Of a DNA stretch of 63,617 nucleotides, positions 17,654 to 26,526 are shown in pieces. Both the position numbers and the translations under genes were made by a program. Positions within the stretch are counted from its first letter, which is position 1; every line of letters begins with the position of its first letter. The stretch spans positions 1-63,617 of the forward strand of contig NZ_JAPIVK010000030.1 in NCBI RefSeq assembly GCF_026183675.1, given 5' to 3'. Under the pieces are notes generated by a model. That model saw nothing but the letters and a program-made list of their open reading frames with translations, had not been told where the DNA came from and did not search any database. This DNA is from Microbulbifer halophilus. Lineage in GTDB: Bacteria > Pseudomonadota > Gammaproteobacteria > Pseudomonadales > Cellvibrionaceae.

Positions 17654-19348
17654 GTGATTCAGAATCTTTCCAGCATTCTTGTAATGGCGGGCGCAGTACT
17701 TGTGGGGCTGATTGTTATCGGCACCATCTTCGCGCGTCTCTACACCCGCGCCTCCAAGGAGCGCTCCTTCGTGCGCACCGGCATGGGTGGGCAGAAGGTG
17801 ATCATGAACGGCGGCGCCCTGGTGTTGCCGGTGCTGCACGAGATCATCCCGGTCAACATGAACACCCTGCGCCTCGCGGTATCCCGCAAGGAACACCAGG
17901 CGCTGATCACCAAGGACCGCATGCGCGTGGATGTGCTGGCGGAATTCTACCTGCGCGTCAAGCCGGATAGCCATGCCATCGCCGATGCGGCGCAGACCCT
18001 GGGCGTGCGCACGCTCGATCCGGAAGCCTTGAAGGAGATGATCGAGGGCAAATTCGTCGACGCCCTGCGTTCCGTGGCCGCGGAAATGGAAATGGCGGAG
18101 CTGCACGAACAGCGCAGCCAGTTCGTGCAGAAGGTGCAGCAGGTGGTCTCGGAAGACCTGCTGAAAAACGGCCTGGAACTGGAAGCCGTCTCCCTCACCG
18201 GCCTGGACCAGACGCACAAGGAATTCTTCAACCAGGACAACGTCTTCGACGCCGAGGGTCTGGCCAGCATGACCCGCTCCATAGAGGCGCGGCGCAAGGA
18301 AGTGAACGACGTTGAGCAGGAAACGCGGGTGCAGATCGAGACGAAAAACCTGGAGACGGAACGCCAGCACCTGGAACTGGAGAAGGAAAAGCGTTACGCC
18401 CACCTGGAACAGCAGCGCGAACTGGAAAACCGCGGAGCCGCGCAGAAGGCAGATATTGCCCGCGAGCAGGCCGCACAGGAGCGAGGCGCGCGCCAGGCAG
18501 GCATTGAAGCCGAGCGCGAGGTGGATCAGTCGCGCATTACCGCCGAACAGGCCACGAAACTGCTGGAAATCGAAAAGGAAAAGCGCCTGCAGGAACAGGA
18601 GATCGAGCGCGAGCGCATCCTGGACGAGCAGCGCATTTCCAAGCAGAAATCCCTGGAAATTGCCGAACAGGAACGCGCCATTGCGGTCGCGGAAAAATCC
18701 AAGGACCAGTCTGTCGTCGATCAACAGGCCAGCGTCGCTCGCGCGGAAGCTGCGCGCGCGGAGGAGCAGGTAGGCACCGCCAAGAGCGTCGAAGTGGCGG
18801 AGCGCGAGAAGCAAATCGAAATCATCGAGGCGCAGAAGGAGGCCGAGCGCCAGGCGACTTCCATCAAGGTGGCCGCGGAAGCGGAAAAATCCGCGGCGGA
18901 AGACAAGGCCGAGGCCCTGCGCCAGCAGGCCACCGCCGAAGCGGAAGCGGTGCGCATCCAGGTGGAAGCCGACCGGGAAAAATACGCCGTGGACGCCGAG
19001 GGCCAGCGCCTGATGAACGAAGCCTTCAACAGCCTCAACGAGGCGCAGGTGTCGCTGAAGCGAGTCCTCAGCCTGCACGAGAACCTGCCGAACATTATCC
19101 GCGAGAGCGTCAAGCCGATGGAGAGTATCGACGGCATGAAGATCATTTCCGTGGAGGGTCTGAACGGCGTCGGTGATCGCACCGGCGGCGGAACCGTCGA
19201 GGGCGGCGGCGATGGTAATAGCCAGAGCCTGCCCGAGGCACTGGTCGGCAGTGCCCTGAAGCACCGTGCCATGGCGCCGCTAGTGGATTCGCTGCTGAAA
19301 GAGGCCGGTGTCGGCGATCTCGGCAAGACCGTGGAAACCGAAAGCTGA
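17654..19348 (+). CDS. yqiK: flotillin-family SPFH protein (YqiK)
   Basis: The 564-residue protein starts at GTG with GGAG 8 bases upstream. An N-terminal membrane hairpin (LVMAGAVLVGLIVIGTIFARL) is followed by an SPFH/band-7 domain (about residues 30-200). A very long charged coiled coil rich in Glu, Lys, Arg and Ala (about 210-460) leads to a flotillin-type C-terminal domain with a glycine-rich tail. It should form membrane-associated oligomers. It is coupled with the YqiJ-like gene. The large open frame on the opposite strand is a codon shadow of the coiled coil. Confidence 0.92.
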   Translation: MIQNLSSILVMAGAVLVGLIVIGTIFARLYTRASKERSFVRTGMGGQKVIMNGGALVLPVLHEIIPVNMNTLRLAVSRKEHQALITKDRMRVDVLAEFYLRVKPDSHAIADAAQTLGVRTLDPEALKEMIEGKFVDALRSVAAEMEMAELHEQRSQFVQKVQQVVSEDLLKNGLELEAVSLTGLDQTHKEFFNQDNVFDAEGLASMTRSIEARRKEVNDVEQETRVQIETKNLETERQHLELEKEKRYAHLEQQRELENRGAAQKADIAREQAAQERGARQAGIEAEREVDQSRITAEQATKLLEIEKEKRLQEQEIERERILDEQRISKQKSLEIAEQERAIAVAEKSKDQSVVDQQASVARAEAARAEEQVGTAKSVEVAEREKQIEIIEAQKEAERQATSIKVAAEAEKSAAEDKAEALRQQATAEAEAVRIQVEADREKYAVDAEGQRLMNEAFNSLNEAQVSLKRVLSLHENLPNIIRESVKPMESIDGMKIISVEGLNGVGDRTGGGTVEGGGDGNSQSLPEALVGSALKHRAMAPLVDSLLKEAGVGDLGKTVETES

Positions 19349-19372
19349 TCGCAGCCTGGCCCAGGAGTGTTC

Positions 19373-19398
19373 AAAGCCGCCCGCGGGGCGGCTTTTTT
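19373..19398 (+). terminator. Rho-independent terminator after yqiK
   Basis: AAAGCCGCC (19373-19381) pairs with GGCGGCTTT (19387-19395) with six T in total. Confidence 0.8.
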
Positions 19399-19425
19399 AC
19401 GGGGCGATAGTTGTTTCCGTCAGTG

Positions 19426-20430
19426 TCAACGCAGTTGCCGGTCAAAAAACGCAATCATGTCGTCCAGGGTATCCGGCGCATCCTCGTCAAAGCAGTTGCC
19501 GAGAAACTCGTTGCAGCCCGTATCGAGAAAGGCGTGGTTCTTGCCCTCATAGACCCGGTATTCAACCGGCTGCCCCGCATCGCGCAGTGTGTCGACAAAA
19601 GCCTTCACCGCCTTCGGCGGCGTGGTTGTATCCTCGCTGCCCACATGGGCAAAAACCGCTGGCAGCTGGTAATCCTCGGCAGAGGGCACCCGGTGTAGCG
19701 GCGATACGGCCTTGTAGAGCTCGGGGTTGTCCTGCGGATTGAACCCGGTGCCGAAGATACCGCGCGGTTCGGCACCGGCCCACTGCCAGAAGCCATTCTG
19801 CTCCGTCTCGAATCCGCCCAGGGCGGTCGCGTGGAGATCGAAGGCACCGTAGCTGAGCACCGCCGCCTGGACTGCCAGGCCGTCCTCCGCGGCCACCTGC
19901 TCGGCGGTCTTGCCGGTGGGCAGATAGCTGGGATTGAAGCCGGGCTTTTCGGCATCGAAGCCGGCACTGGCCAGGTTGCGCCCGGCCGTCAGCACCATCG
20001 CGGCCAGGTGGCCGCCGGCGCTGTCGCCGGTGACCGCCACGCGCCGCGGGTCGCCGCCGTAATCGGCGATATGTTCCTTGACCCACAGCAGGCCGCCGAA
20101 AACGTCCTCGACGATCTCGTTCATACGGGTGCGGTTGTCGTTGTCGACCAGCAGCCGGTAGTTCATGTTGGCGACCACGAAATCGCCCTCGGTGGCGAGG
20201 TAGCGGGCGGCGGCATCCATGATGCTGTGGTCGTTCACCAGCCAGCCGCCGCCGTGGTAGACGACCACCACCGGGTAGCTGTCGCGGCCGGTGGATGGCA
20301 CATGGATGTCCAGCGTCAACGGTACGCCCTCCGGTTGCGCCCAGGGGATATCCTCGTGCAGGGCGACTTCCGTCGCCACTGCCGCGGCGTTGCACAGGGC
20401 GAGGACAAACATCGTCAGTATCCGGAACAC
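19426..20430 (-). CDS. secreted alpha/beta hydrolase (HSL-type carboxylesterase)
   Basis: The 334-residue enzyme carries the oxyanion-hole motif HGGGW, the nucleophile elbow GDSAGGH and a late histidine in GKNHAFLD; these give an esterase of the hormone-sensitive-lipase type. GTG 20430 yields a signal peptide (FRILTMFVLALCNAAAVA|TEV), so the protein is likely periplasmic or secreted; ATG 20412 is an alternative. Substrate is unknown. A C-terminal CNEFLGNCF could form a disulfide. Confidence 0.8.
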   Translation of the reverse strand: MFRILTMFVLALCNAAAVATEVALHEDIPWAQPEGVPLTLDIHVPSTGRDSYPVVVVYHGGGWLVNDHSIMDAAARYLATEGDFVVANMNYRLLVDNDNRTRMNEIVEDVFGGLLWVKEHIADYGGDPRRVAVTGDSAGGHLAAMVLTAGRNLASAGFDAEKPGFNPSYLPTGKTAEQVAAEDGLAVQAAVLSYGAFDLHATALGGFETEQNGFWQWAGAEPRGIFGTGFNPQDNPELYKAVSPLHRVPSAEDYQLPAVFAHVGSEDTTTPPKAVKAFVDTLRDAGQPVEYRVYEGKNHAFLDTGCNEFLGNCFDEDAPDTLDDMIAFFDRQLR

Positions 20431-20545
20431 GGCTCTATCTCTTGCTATAGCTTTAGGGAGAGATGCCACTGTATTGACCCTCGCACCCCTGCGCCAGTAC
20501 CACCTGTGAAGTGGGAAAAGCCGCCGGGGCTGGATGCCGAACCCC

Positions 20546-21508
20546 ATGGAATACAAGGACTACTACAAAACTCTCGGCCTGGAGCGGGATGCCGACCAGG
20601 CCGAGATCAAGCGCGCCTACCGCCGGCTGGCGCGCAAATACCACCCGGATGTCAGCTCGGAGCAGGAGGCCGAGGATCGCTTCAAGGAAGTGAGCGAGGC
20701 CTACGAGGTGCTCAAGGACCCGGAGAAACGCGCCGCCTACGACCAGCTCGGCAGCGGCTACCACTCCGGGGAGGAGTTCCGCCCGCCGCCGGACTGGGAC
20801 CAGGGCTTCGAATTCCACGGCGGCGGCTATACCGAGGCGGACCCGGAGGCGTTCAGCGACTTTTTCGAAAGCCTGTTCGGCCGTGCCGGCTTCGGTGGTG
20901 GCTTCGGGGCAGGGAGCGGCGGCTTTCGGCATGAATTCCACGCCCAGGGCGAGAACACCCACGCCAAAATCGCCATCGACCTGGAGGACAGCTACCGTGG
21001 CGCCACGCGCCAGATCACACTGAAACACTCCGAACTGGGGGCGGACGGCCGCCCCCAGGTCAGGGAGCGCAAGCTCAACGTCAAGATTCCCCGGGGCGTC
21101 ACCGAGGGCCAGCAGATCCGGCTGGCCGGCCAGGGGCAACCGGGGATGGGCGAGGGCAAGCCCGGTGACCTGTATCTGGAGATCACCTTCAATCCGCACC
21201 GTCTCTATTCGGTGGAGGGGAGTACCGTCTATCTCGACCTGCCACTGGCCCCCTGGGAGGCGGCCCTCGGCGCCCGGGTGCAGGTGCCGACGCCGGAGGG
21301 CGCGGTGAACCTGACGATCCCCCCGGGCAGCAAAAGCGGCGGCAAGCTGCGCCTCAAGGGGCGCGGTATTCCGGCGAAGAAACCGGGCGACCTCTACGCG
21401 GTCCTGAAAGTGGTCGCACCGCCGGCGGGAGACGAGGCGCAGAAGGAGGCCTACCGCCGGTTCAGCGAGGCGTTTGAATTCGATCCGCGTGCGAACATGG
21501 GAGCCTGA
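20546..21508 (+). CDS. cbpA: curved DNA-binding protein / DnaJ-like co-chaperone CbpA
   Basis: This J-domain protein starts MEYKDYYKTLGL and carries the HPD motif (KYHPDVSS) in a J domain of about 65 residues. A Gly/Phe-rich linker and the two beta-barrel C-terminal domains follow (IPRGVTEGQQIRLAGQG, GDLYLEI, LKGRGIPAKKPGDLYAVL). It lacks the zinc-finger domain of DnaJ, which defines CbpA. It stimulates DnaK and binds DNA. An in-frame ATG at 20534 is an alternative start. The CbpM modulator gene begins 2 bp after the stop, so they form an operon. Confidence 0.92.
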   Translation: MEYKDYYKTLGLERDADQAEIKRAYRRLARKYHPDVSSEQEAEDRFKEVSEAYEVLKDPEKRAAYDQLGSGYHSGEEFRPPPDWDQGFEFHGGGYTEADPEAFSDFFESLFGRAGFGGGFGAGSGGFRHEFHAQGENTHAKIAIDLEDSYRGATRQITLKHSELGADGRPQVRERKLNVKIPRGVTEGQQIRLAGQGQPGMGEGKPGDLYLEITFNPHRLYSVEGSTVYLDLPLAPWEAALGARVQVPTPEGAVNLTIPPGSKSGGKLRLKGRGIPAKKPGDLYAVLKVVAPPAGDEAQKEAYRRFSEAFEFDPRANMGA

Positions 21509-21510
21509 CG

Positions 21511-21831
21511 ATGGCGAGCAGGAATCACGAAGCAATCACCGGCGCGATTCTCGATGAGGACAGCGAGCTCACCCTGAGCGAACTCTGCCGCGCCTGCGGC
21601 CTGCCGGCGGAACATATCATGGCGCTGGTGGAAGAGGGCGTGATAGAGCCGCGCAGCCGCGCGCGCCTGCGTTTCAGCGGCATCTGTGTGCGTCGGGTGC
21701 GCCGGGTCCACTCCCTGGAGCGGGATCTGGGGGTGAACCTGGCCGGCGCGGCGCTGGCGATCGAGTTGCTGGAAGAGATTGAAAGGCTGCAGGCGCGCGT
21801 GGCGCGGTTGGAGGATTCGGGCCAGGGGTAG
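21511..21831 (+). CDS. cbpM: chaperone modulator CbpM
   Basis: The 106-residue protein is a MerR-like helix-turn-helix (LTLSELCRACGLPAEHIMALVEEGVIEP) with a C-terminal coiled coil (AIELLEEIERLQARVARLE). In E. coli CbpM binds the J domain of CbpA and inhibits it. It lies 2 bp downstream of cbpA, as expected. Confidence 0.9.
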   Translation: MASRNHEAITGAILDEDSELTLSELCRACGLPAEHIMALVEEGVIEPRSRARLRFSGICVRRVRRVHSLERDLGVNLAGAALAIELLEEIERLQARVARLEDSGQG

Positions 21832-21927
21832 CCCGGGAGGAGCCGATTAAAACGCCTTCCAATCCTGAAAGCAGAGGGAGCTGAAATTCCGCCGTAGATC
21901 GAAGCGAATTGCGGCGAAGTAGGCCTG

Positions 21928-22911
21928 TCAGGCAGTGGCCGCCCTGGTGATGGTCATAACCAGATAGGCGTTGTAGGCGATGTAGGCCGCCAGCAGCAAC
22001 CCGCCCTCGAAGCGGTTGATGCGCCCCTGGCCGCGGAAACCGTAGCCGAATACGAACAGTGCCACCGTCAGGCCGATCACCATGGGCCAGTCCCTTGTGA
22101 GCATTTCCGGCGGTACATTGTCCATGGGCGCGATAACGCCGGCGATCCCCACCACCGCCAGCAGGTTGAACATGTTCGAGCCCACCACGTTGCCGATGGC
22201 GATATCGTGTTCGCCCTTGCGCGCGGCCACCACGGTGGCCGCCAGCTCCGGCAGCGAGGTACCCAGGGCGACGATGGTGAGGCCGATAACCAGGTCGCTG
22301 ACACCCAGGGACTCGGCGATGGTCACCGCGCCCCAGACCAGTATGCGCGAGCTGATGATCAGCAGTGCCAGGCCGCCGACCACCCAGAAAATGGCGCGGC
22401 CCAGCGGCATGGAATGCACTTCCAGCTCACTCTCCACGTTGCTCTCGAGCACATCGCCCTTGCCGCGCAGACCGGAATAGATGGTCCAGCCGATCAGCGC
22501 GAAGAAACCCAGCAACAGCACACTGGCCTCCGGCCGCGCCAGCCGGCCGTTCCAGAGGAAAAAACCGGTGAGGCAGCTGATTGCCAATAGTAGCGGCAGT
22601 TCCCGGCGCACGATCTTCGAGTGCACCGTCAGCGGAATCAGCAGTGCGGTGGCCCCCAGGATCAGGCCGGTATTGGTGATATTGGAGCCGTAGGCGTTGC
22701 CCAGCGCCAGCCCCGGGCTGCCGTCCAGCGCGGCCATGGCGGACACCACCATCTCGGGCGCAGACGTGCCGAAACCCACGATCACCATGCCGATCAGCAG
22801 CGTCGGCATGCCCGCGTGCTTGGCGGTGGCCGCGGCACCCTCGACGAAACGGTCGGCGCTCCAGACCAGCAGGGCGAATCCGGCGATGACGGCGAGGGCG
22901 GCGAGAAGCAT
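21928..22911 (-). CDS. calcium/sodium antiporter (YrbG family)
   Basis: The 327-residue inner-membrane protein has about ten helices in two inverted halves, each with the exchanger alpha repeat: GFGTSAPEMVVS with GNAYGSNITN in the first half and ALGTSLPELAAT with GNVVGSNMFN in the second. These residues bind the cations. The open frame continues upstream, but ATG 22911 (MLLAALAVIAGFALLVWSADRFVEG) starts exactly at the first helix. Confidence 0.9.
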   Translation of the reverse strand: MLLAALAVIAGFALLVWSADRFVEGAAATAKHAGMPTLLIGMVIVGFGTSAPEMVVSAMAALDGSPGLALGNAYGSNITNTGLILGATALLIPLTVHSKIVRRELPLLLAISCLTGFFLWNGRLARPEASVLLLGFFALIGWTIYSGLRGKGDVLESNVESELEVHSMPLGRAIFWVVGGLALLIISSRILVWGAVTIAESLGVSDLVIGLTIVALGTSLPELAATVVAARKGEHDIAIGNVVGSNMFNLLAVVGIAGVIAPMDNVPPEMLTRDWPMVIGLTVALFVFGYGFRGQGRINRFEGGLLLAAYIAYNAYLVMTITRAATA

Positions 22912-23123
22912 GGGGCGTCCTGTGCAAGTGTGAATTCGGGACCTGGATCCGCCGGGCGGATCCGTAAACGGAGGCCGATTGTAACGGCTCGGTGGAATTG
23001 GGGAAGGGCTTTCTCTGTGGCGGCGAATGCCCGGTCCCGATTTGTCCTCGCTCTGTCTAAAAAAACGCCATATCTGAACTACAGTGAGTACATACCCGAC
23101 CGAACTTGCGAGGGCCATCCCCG

Positions 23124-24023
23124 ATGGACAAGAAGCTTCTGCTGGGCGCCCTGATCGGCGCCGGTATTTCCATGCTCAACAAGAAGGCGCGCCAGCAGCC
23201 GCAGGCGCCCTCCGGGGCACCCGGAGGCGGGAAGATACCGCCGCCGGACTTCTCCCGCGTGCCGCCGCCGAACCCGGAGCAGGCGGGCCCGGACAGCACC
23301 AGCCTGGACGACATCCTGTCCCGCGCCGGCAAGTCCGGTGGCGCGACACCGGGCGGCTCCCGGAACGGCAGTCCCGGCGATATCTCCGGCGGCGGCATAC
23401 CGGCCGGGGCGGGTGGCGCCGGTATGCTGATCGAGATGGCCCGCCGCGTATTCGAGCAGATGCAGCAGCAGGGCGGTACCGCCGGCAAAGACGGTGGCGC
23501 GCCCGCGGGCGCCAGCCTGGACGACATCCTAGGCCAGATCTTCGGCCGCGCGGGCGGCAAGTTCAGTCCCCAGGGGCCGGGTGGTCCCGGCGGCAATACC
23601 GGTGGCTGGTCCAATCCCCGGGAGAGGATCTTCGGATTTGCCGATAGCGGTGCCGGCGCACACGGCGAGGAGCAGGCGGACGCATTGCTGCGCGCGATGG
23701 TGGCCGCCGCCCAGGCAGATGGCCGCATCGACGAGAAGGAGCAACGCAATATCACCGGGGCGCTGGAGGGCAAGCTGGACAGCGCCGACCTGGAGGAACT
23801 CCGGCAGCTGCTGACGCAGCCGGTGGATATGGACCAGGTCATCGCGCGGGTCAACGACCCGGCCACGGCGTTGAACCTCTACCTGGTGTCGGCGATGACC
23901 ATCAACGAGGACAATCCGAGGGAAAAGGCCTATATGGACAGGCTGGCGGAAAAGCTCGGCATCTCCGAGGAGGCGGTGCGGACCATCGAGCGGCAGTTAC
24001 CGCAGATGCCGCGGGCGGCCTGA
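23124..24023 (+). CDS. DUF533 / TerB-like protein (YebE type)
   Basis: The 299-residue protein starts MDKKLLLGALIGAGISMLNKK with a short hydrophobic segment that may anchor it in the inner membrane. It continues with a long Gly/Pro-rich low-complexity linker (about residues 25-175) and ends in a helical DUF533/TerB-like domain (ADALLRAMVAAAQADGRIDEKEQRNI). That Asp-Gly-x-Ile-Asp turn resembles the metal-binding loops of TerB. The function of the family is unclear; it is often stress-related. Confidence 0.8.
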   Translation: MDKKLLLGALIGAGISMLNKKARQQPQAPSGAPGGGKIPPPDFSRVPPPNPEQAGPDSTSLDDILSRAGKSGGATPGGSRNGSPGDISGGGIPAGAGGAGMLIEMARRVFEQMQQQGGTAGKDGGAPAGASLDDILGQIFGRAGGKFSPQGPGGPGGNTGGWSNPRERIFGFADSGAGAHGEEQADALLRAMVAAAQADGRIDEKEQRNITGALEGKLDSADLEELRQLLTQPVDMDQVIARVNDPATALNLYLVSAMTINEDNPREKAYMDRLAEKLGISEEAVRTIERQLPQMPRAA

Positions 24024-24112
24024 AACCCGCAGGCGCCGACGGCGCACCCCGGCCAATTCGATTTTTCCGGCGGCCCGCCAAGGGGGCCGTCACAACGCTG
24101 AAGGAGTTATCT

Positions 24113-24391
24113 ATGAATCCTGTAAAGTTGCTGTTGAAGGTGTTTGCGATAGGGCTGCTGATTGTGGCGTTCGCCGGTTGTTCGCCGAAAGATGACGGGC
24201 CCCAATCCCCCGACAGCCAAATGACCTCGCCCCAGAATGAGGAGCAGGTCGGCCCGGTCGGCTGTTGTGAGGAAGGCATTGATTCCTGCTCCTCGCCGGC
24301 GACCAAATCGGAGTGCGAAGAATCGGACGGCGTTTTCCATAAGGGAAAAGCCTGTGATCTCGATAGTGGCAAGTGCCGCGACGGGCTCTGA
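24113..24391 (+). CDS. small cysteine-containing lipoprotein
   Basis: The 92-residue protein has a lipobox (IVAFAGC|SPK) and a mature part with six further cysteines (GCCEEGIDSCSS, SECEES, KACDLDSGKCRDG) in a spaced pattern suggesting disulfides or metal binding. AAGGAG precedes the ATG at good spacing. No family was recognised. Confidence 0.65.
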   Translation: MNPVKLLLKVFAIGLLIVAFAGCSPKDDGPQSPDSQMTSPQNEEQVGPVGCCEEGIDSCSSPATKSECEESDGVFHKGKACDLDSGKCRDGL

Positions 24392-24629
24392 CCGGTACTG
24401 TCGCTTTACCTCTGCCCGTGCCAGGCGGTAGCTCTGCGGAATTCTCCCCGGTGGGATATCCGCTCGCGGGTCACCCCGGCCGCACTGTCACGGTATTGGC
24501 AGACGTCGAGATCATCACCACCTGCTTGCGGTTGCGCTGCGTAAAGCAGGCATCCGCCGGCAGCCTCCTGCCTGTATCCATATTCAGAAGTGACCAGATT
24601 CCATAATAGGTTCCAGGTTTCTCCACCTC

Positions 24630-24677
24630 TTGACATTAGTTACACTTGCAACTAAGTTCGTTGCACCTGAAACTAAT
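24630..24677 (+). promoter_or_regulatory. promoter and nested dyad operator of the tyrosine-catabolism genes
   Basis: The 341-bp gap 24392-24732 holds no other gene. TTGACA (24630-24635) with a 17-bp spacer to TAAGTT (24653-24658) is a plausible promoter. It overlaps two nested dyads: TTAGTT (24636-24641) with AACTAA (24650-24655), and ATTAGTT (24635-24641) with AACTAAT (24671-24677). Repression by a dimeric regulator, for instance of the MarR type, is an inference; no regulator gene lies next to it. Confidence 0.5.
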
Positions 24678-24732
24678 GAGTCCGCTGTGGCACCAACGGC
24701 GCAGCTTGATGAGAGAAATAATGGAGGACCAG

Positions 24733-25833
24733 ATGGCCGATTTATTTGAAAACCCGATGGGTCTGGACGGCTTTGAATTCGTCGAATTCACCGCGCCGGA
24801 GAAGGGCATCCTGGAAAGTGTGTTCGAGGTCATGGGCTTCACCCGGGTGGCCCGCCACCGCACCAAAGACGTGGAGCTGTGGCGCCAGGGCGATATCAAC
24901 TTCATCACCAACTACGAGCCGGGTAGCCACGCCGACTACTACGCCCGCGAGCACGGCCCGTCCGCCTGCGGTCTGGCCTTCCGCGTGAAAGACGCCACCC
25001 ACGCCTACAACGAGGCGATCGAGAAGGGCGCCCAGCCGGTACAGGTGGAAACCGGCCCCATGGAACTGCGACTGCCGGCGATCAAGGGTATCGGCGGTGC
25101 CACACTCTACCTGATCGACCGCTACGCGGAAGGCGAGAGCATCTACGATATCGACTTCCACTGGCTGGAAGGCGTGGACAGGCACCCGGAGGGCTGCGGC
25201 TTCCACACCCTGGACCACCTGACCCACAACGTCTATCGCGGCCGCATGGACTACTGGGCCAAGTATTACGAAGACCTGTTCAACTTCCGCGAGATCCGCT
25301 ACTTCGATATCAAGGGTGAGTACACCGGCCTTACGTCCAAGGCCATGACCGCGCCGGACGGCAAGATCCGCATCCCGCTGAACGAAGAGGCGGCCGGTGG
25401 TGGTGGCCAGATCGAAGAGTACCTGATGAAGTACAACGGCGAGGGTATCCAGCATATCGCCTTCGCCTGCGACGACCTGGTGGCCTGCTGGGACCGCCTG
25501 AAAGAGCAGGGCATGAAGTTCATGACCCCGCCCCCGGAAACCTATTACGAAATGCTGGAAGAGCGCCTGCCGGGCCACGGCGAGCCCACCGAAGAGCTGA
25601 AAAAGCGCGGCCTGTTGCTGGACGGCACCACCAAGGACGGCCAGCCGCGCCTGCTGCTGCAGATATTTTCGGCCAATATGCTCGGCCCGGTGTTCTTCGA
25701 GTTCATCCAGCGCAAGGAAGACGAAGGCTTCGGCGAGGGCAACTTCAAGGCCCTGTTCGAATCCATCGAGCGCGACCAGCTCAAGCGCGGCGTGATCGGT
25801 GACAAGGACAAGAAAGACGGCGACGCCGCCTGA
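24733..25833 (+). CDS. hpd: 4-hydroxyphenylpyruvate dioxygenase
   Basis: The 366-residue iron enzyme converts 4-hydroxyphenylpyruvate to homogentisate in tyrosine breakdown. The three iron ligands are visible: His in [10 protein letters not shown], His in [10 protein letters not shown] and Glu in [11 protein letters not shown] 24733 ([16 protein letters not shown]) follows GGAGG at ideal spacing; the longer frame start lacks a site. It is the first gene of a three-gene run (VOC protein, fumarylacetoacetate hydrolase) behind the TTGACA promoter and dyad. Confidence 0.95.
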   Translation: MADLFENPMGLDGFEFVEFTAPEKGILESVFEVMGFTRVARHRTKDVELWRQGDINFITNYEPGSHADYYAREHGPSACGLAFRVKDATHAYNEAIEKGAQPVQVETGPMELRLPAIKGIGGATLYLIDRYAEGESIYDIDFHWLEGVDRHPEGCGFHTLDHLTHNVYRGRMDYWAKYYEDLFNFREIRYFDIKGEYTGLTSKAMTAPDGKIRIPLNEEAAGGGGQIEEYLMKYNGEGIQHIAFACDDLVACWDRLKEQGMKFMTPPPETYYEMLEERLPGHGEPTEELKKRGLLLDGTTKDGQPRLLLQIFSANMLGPVFFEFIQRKEDEGFGEGNFKALFESIERDQLKRGVIGDKDKKDGDAA

Positions 25834-25968
25834 TCGGGAGTACCTGCGGCGTAGCCCTGGAAATCAACTCGCGGGGTTCTGGACCGGCAGCGAGCGTGAA
25901 GAGCCGGGAGGGGGATTGTTTTCCGGCTCCATCCCGGAACTCCGAAATTTGAGCTTGGAACAAAGAGT

Positions 25969-26526
25969 ATGATCAAACGCATTCACCACGTGGCCTACCG
26001 TTGTCGAGATGCGAAGGAGACGGTAGAGTTTTACCGCGATCTCCTGGACATGAATTTCCAGCTCGCCATCGCCGAGGACAAGGTGCCCTCCACCGGCGAG
26101 CCGGATCCCTATATGCACGTATTTCTCGATGCGGGCATGGGCAATGTGCTCGCCTTTTTCGAGCTGCCCAACTCCCCGGAGATGGGCCGCGACGAGAAAA
26201 CACCCGAATGGGTGCAGCATATCGCCTTCGAAGTGGAGAGCATGGACGATCTGCTGGCGGCCAAGGCCCGCCTGGAAGCCGCCGGCATCGACGTGCTGGG
26301 CCCCACGGACCACACCATTTTCAAATCCATCTATTTCTTCGACCCCAATGGCCATCGCATCGAGCTGGCCGCCGATACCGCCAAGCCCGGTATGCACAGC
26401 GAGCTGAAGCGCGTGGCCGGGGATATGCTGGAAGAGTGGTCCCGCACCAAAAAGGCACCGCGGCACGCGGCCTGGATGCACGGCGAAGGAGAATTCAAAC
26501 CGAACACCGAAGAGGACTCACAGTGA
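25969..26526 (+). CDS. VOC (glyoxalase/dioxygenase) superfamily protein
   Basis: The 185-residue protein has the vicinal-oxygen-chelate fold with a glyoxalase I-like metal set: His in IHHVAYRC, Glu in AFFELPN, His in VQHIAFEV and Glu in HRIELAA. It carries an unusual C-terminal extension of about 40 residues. Its stop overlaps the start of the fumarylacetoacetate hydrolase gene (GTGA), so they are coupled and it probably acts in the same route. Which reaction it performs is unknown; lactoylglutathione lyase is only one possibility. Confidence 0.8.
   Translation: MIKRIHHVAYRCRDAKETVEFYRDLLDMNFQLAIAEDKVPSTGEPDPYMHVFLDAGMGNVLAFFELPNSPEMGRDEKTPEWVQHIAFEVESMDDLLAAKARLEAAGIDVLGPTDHTIFKSIYFFDPNGHRIELAADTAKPGMHSELKRVAGDMLEEWSRTKKAPRHAAWMHGEGEFKPNTEEDSQ

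Noticed and set aside
17231..19264. 677-codon open frame on the minus strand
   Set aside because: It is the antisense of the flotillin coiled coil and YqiJ gene; codon bias of the plus strand removes stops. Its translation is low-complexity Leu/Phe/Ala/Gly without a family.
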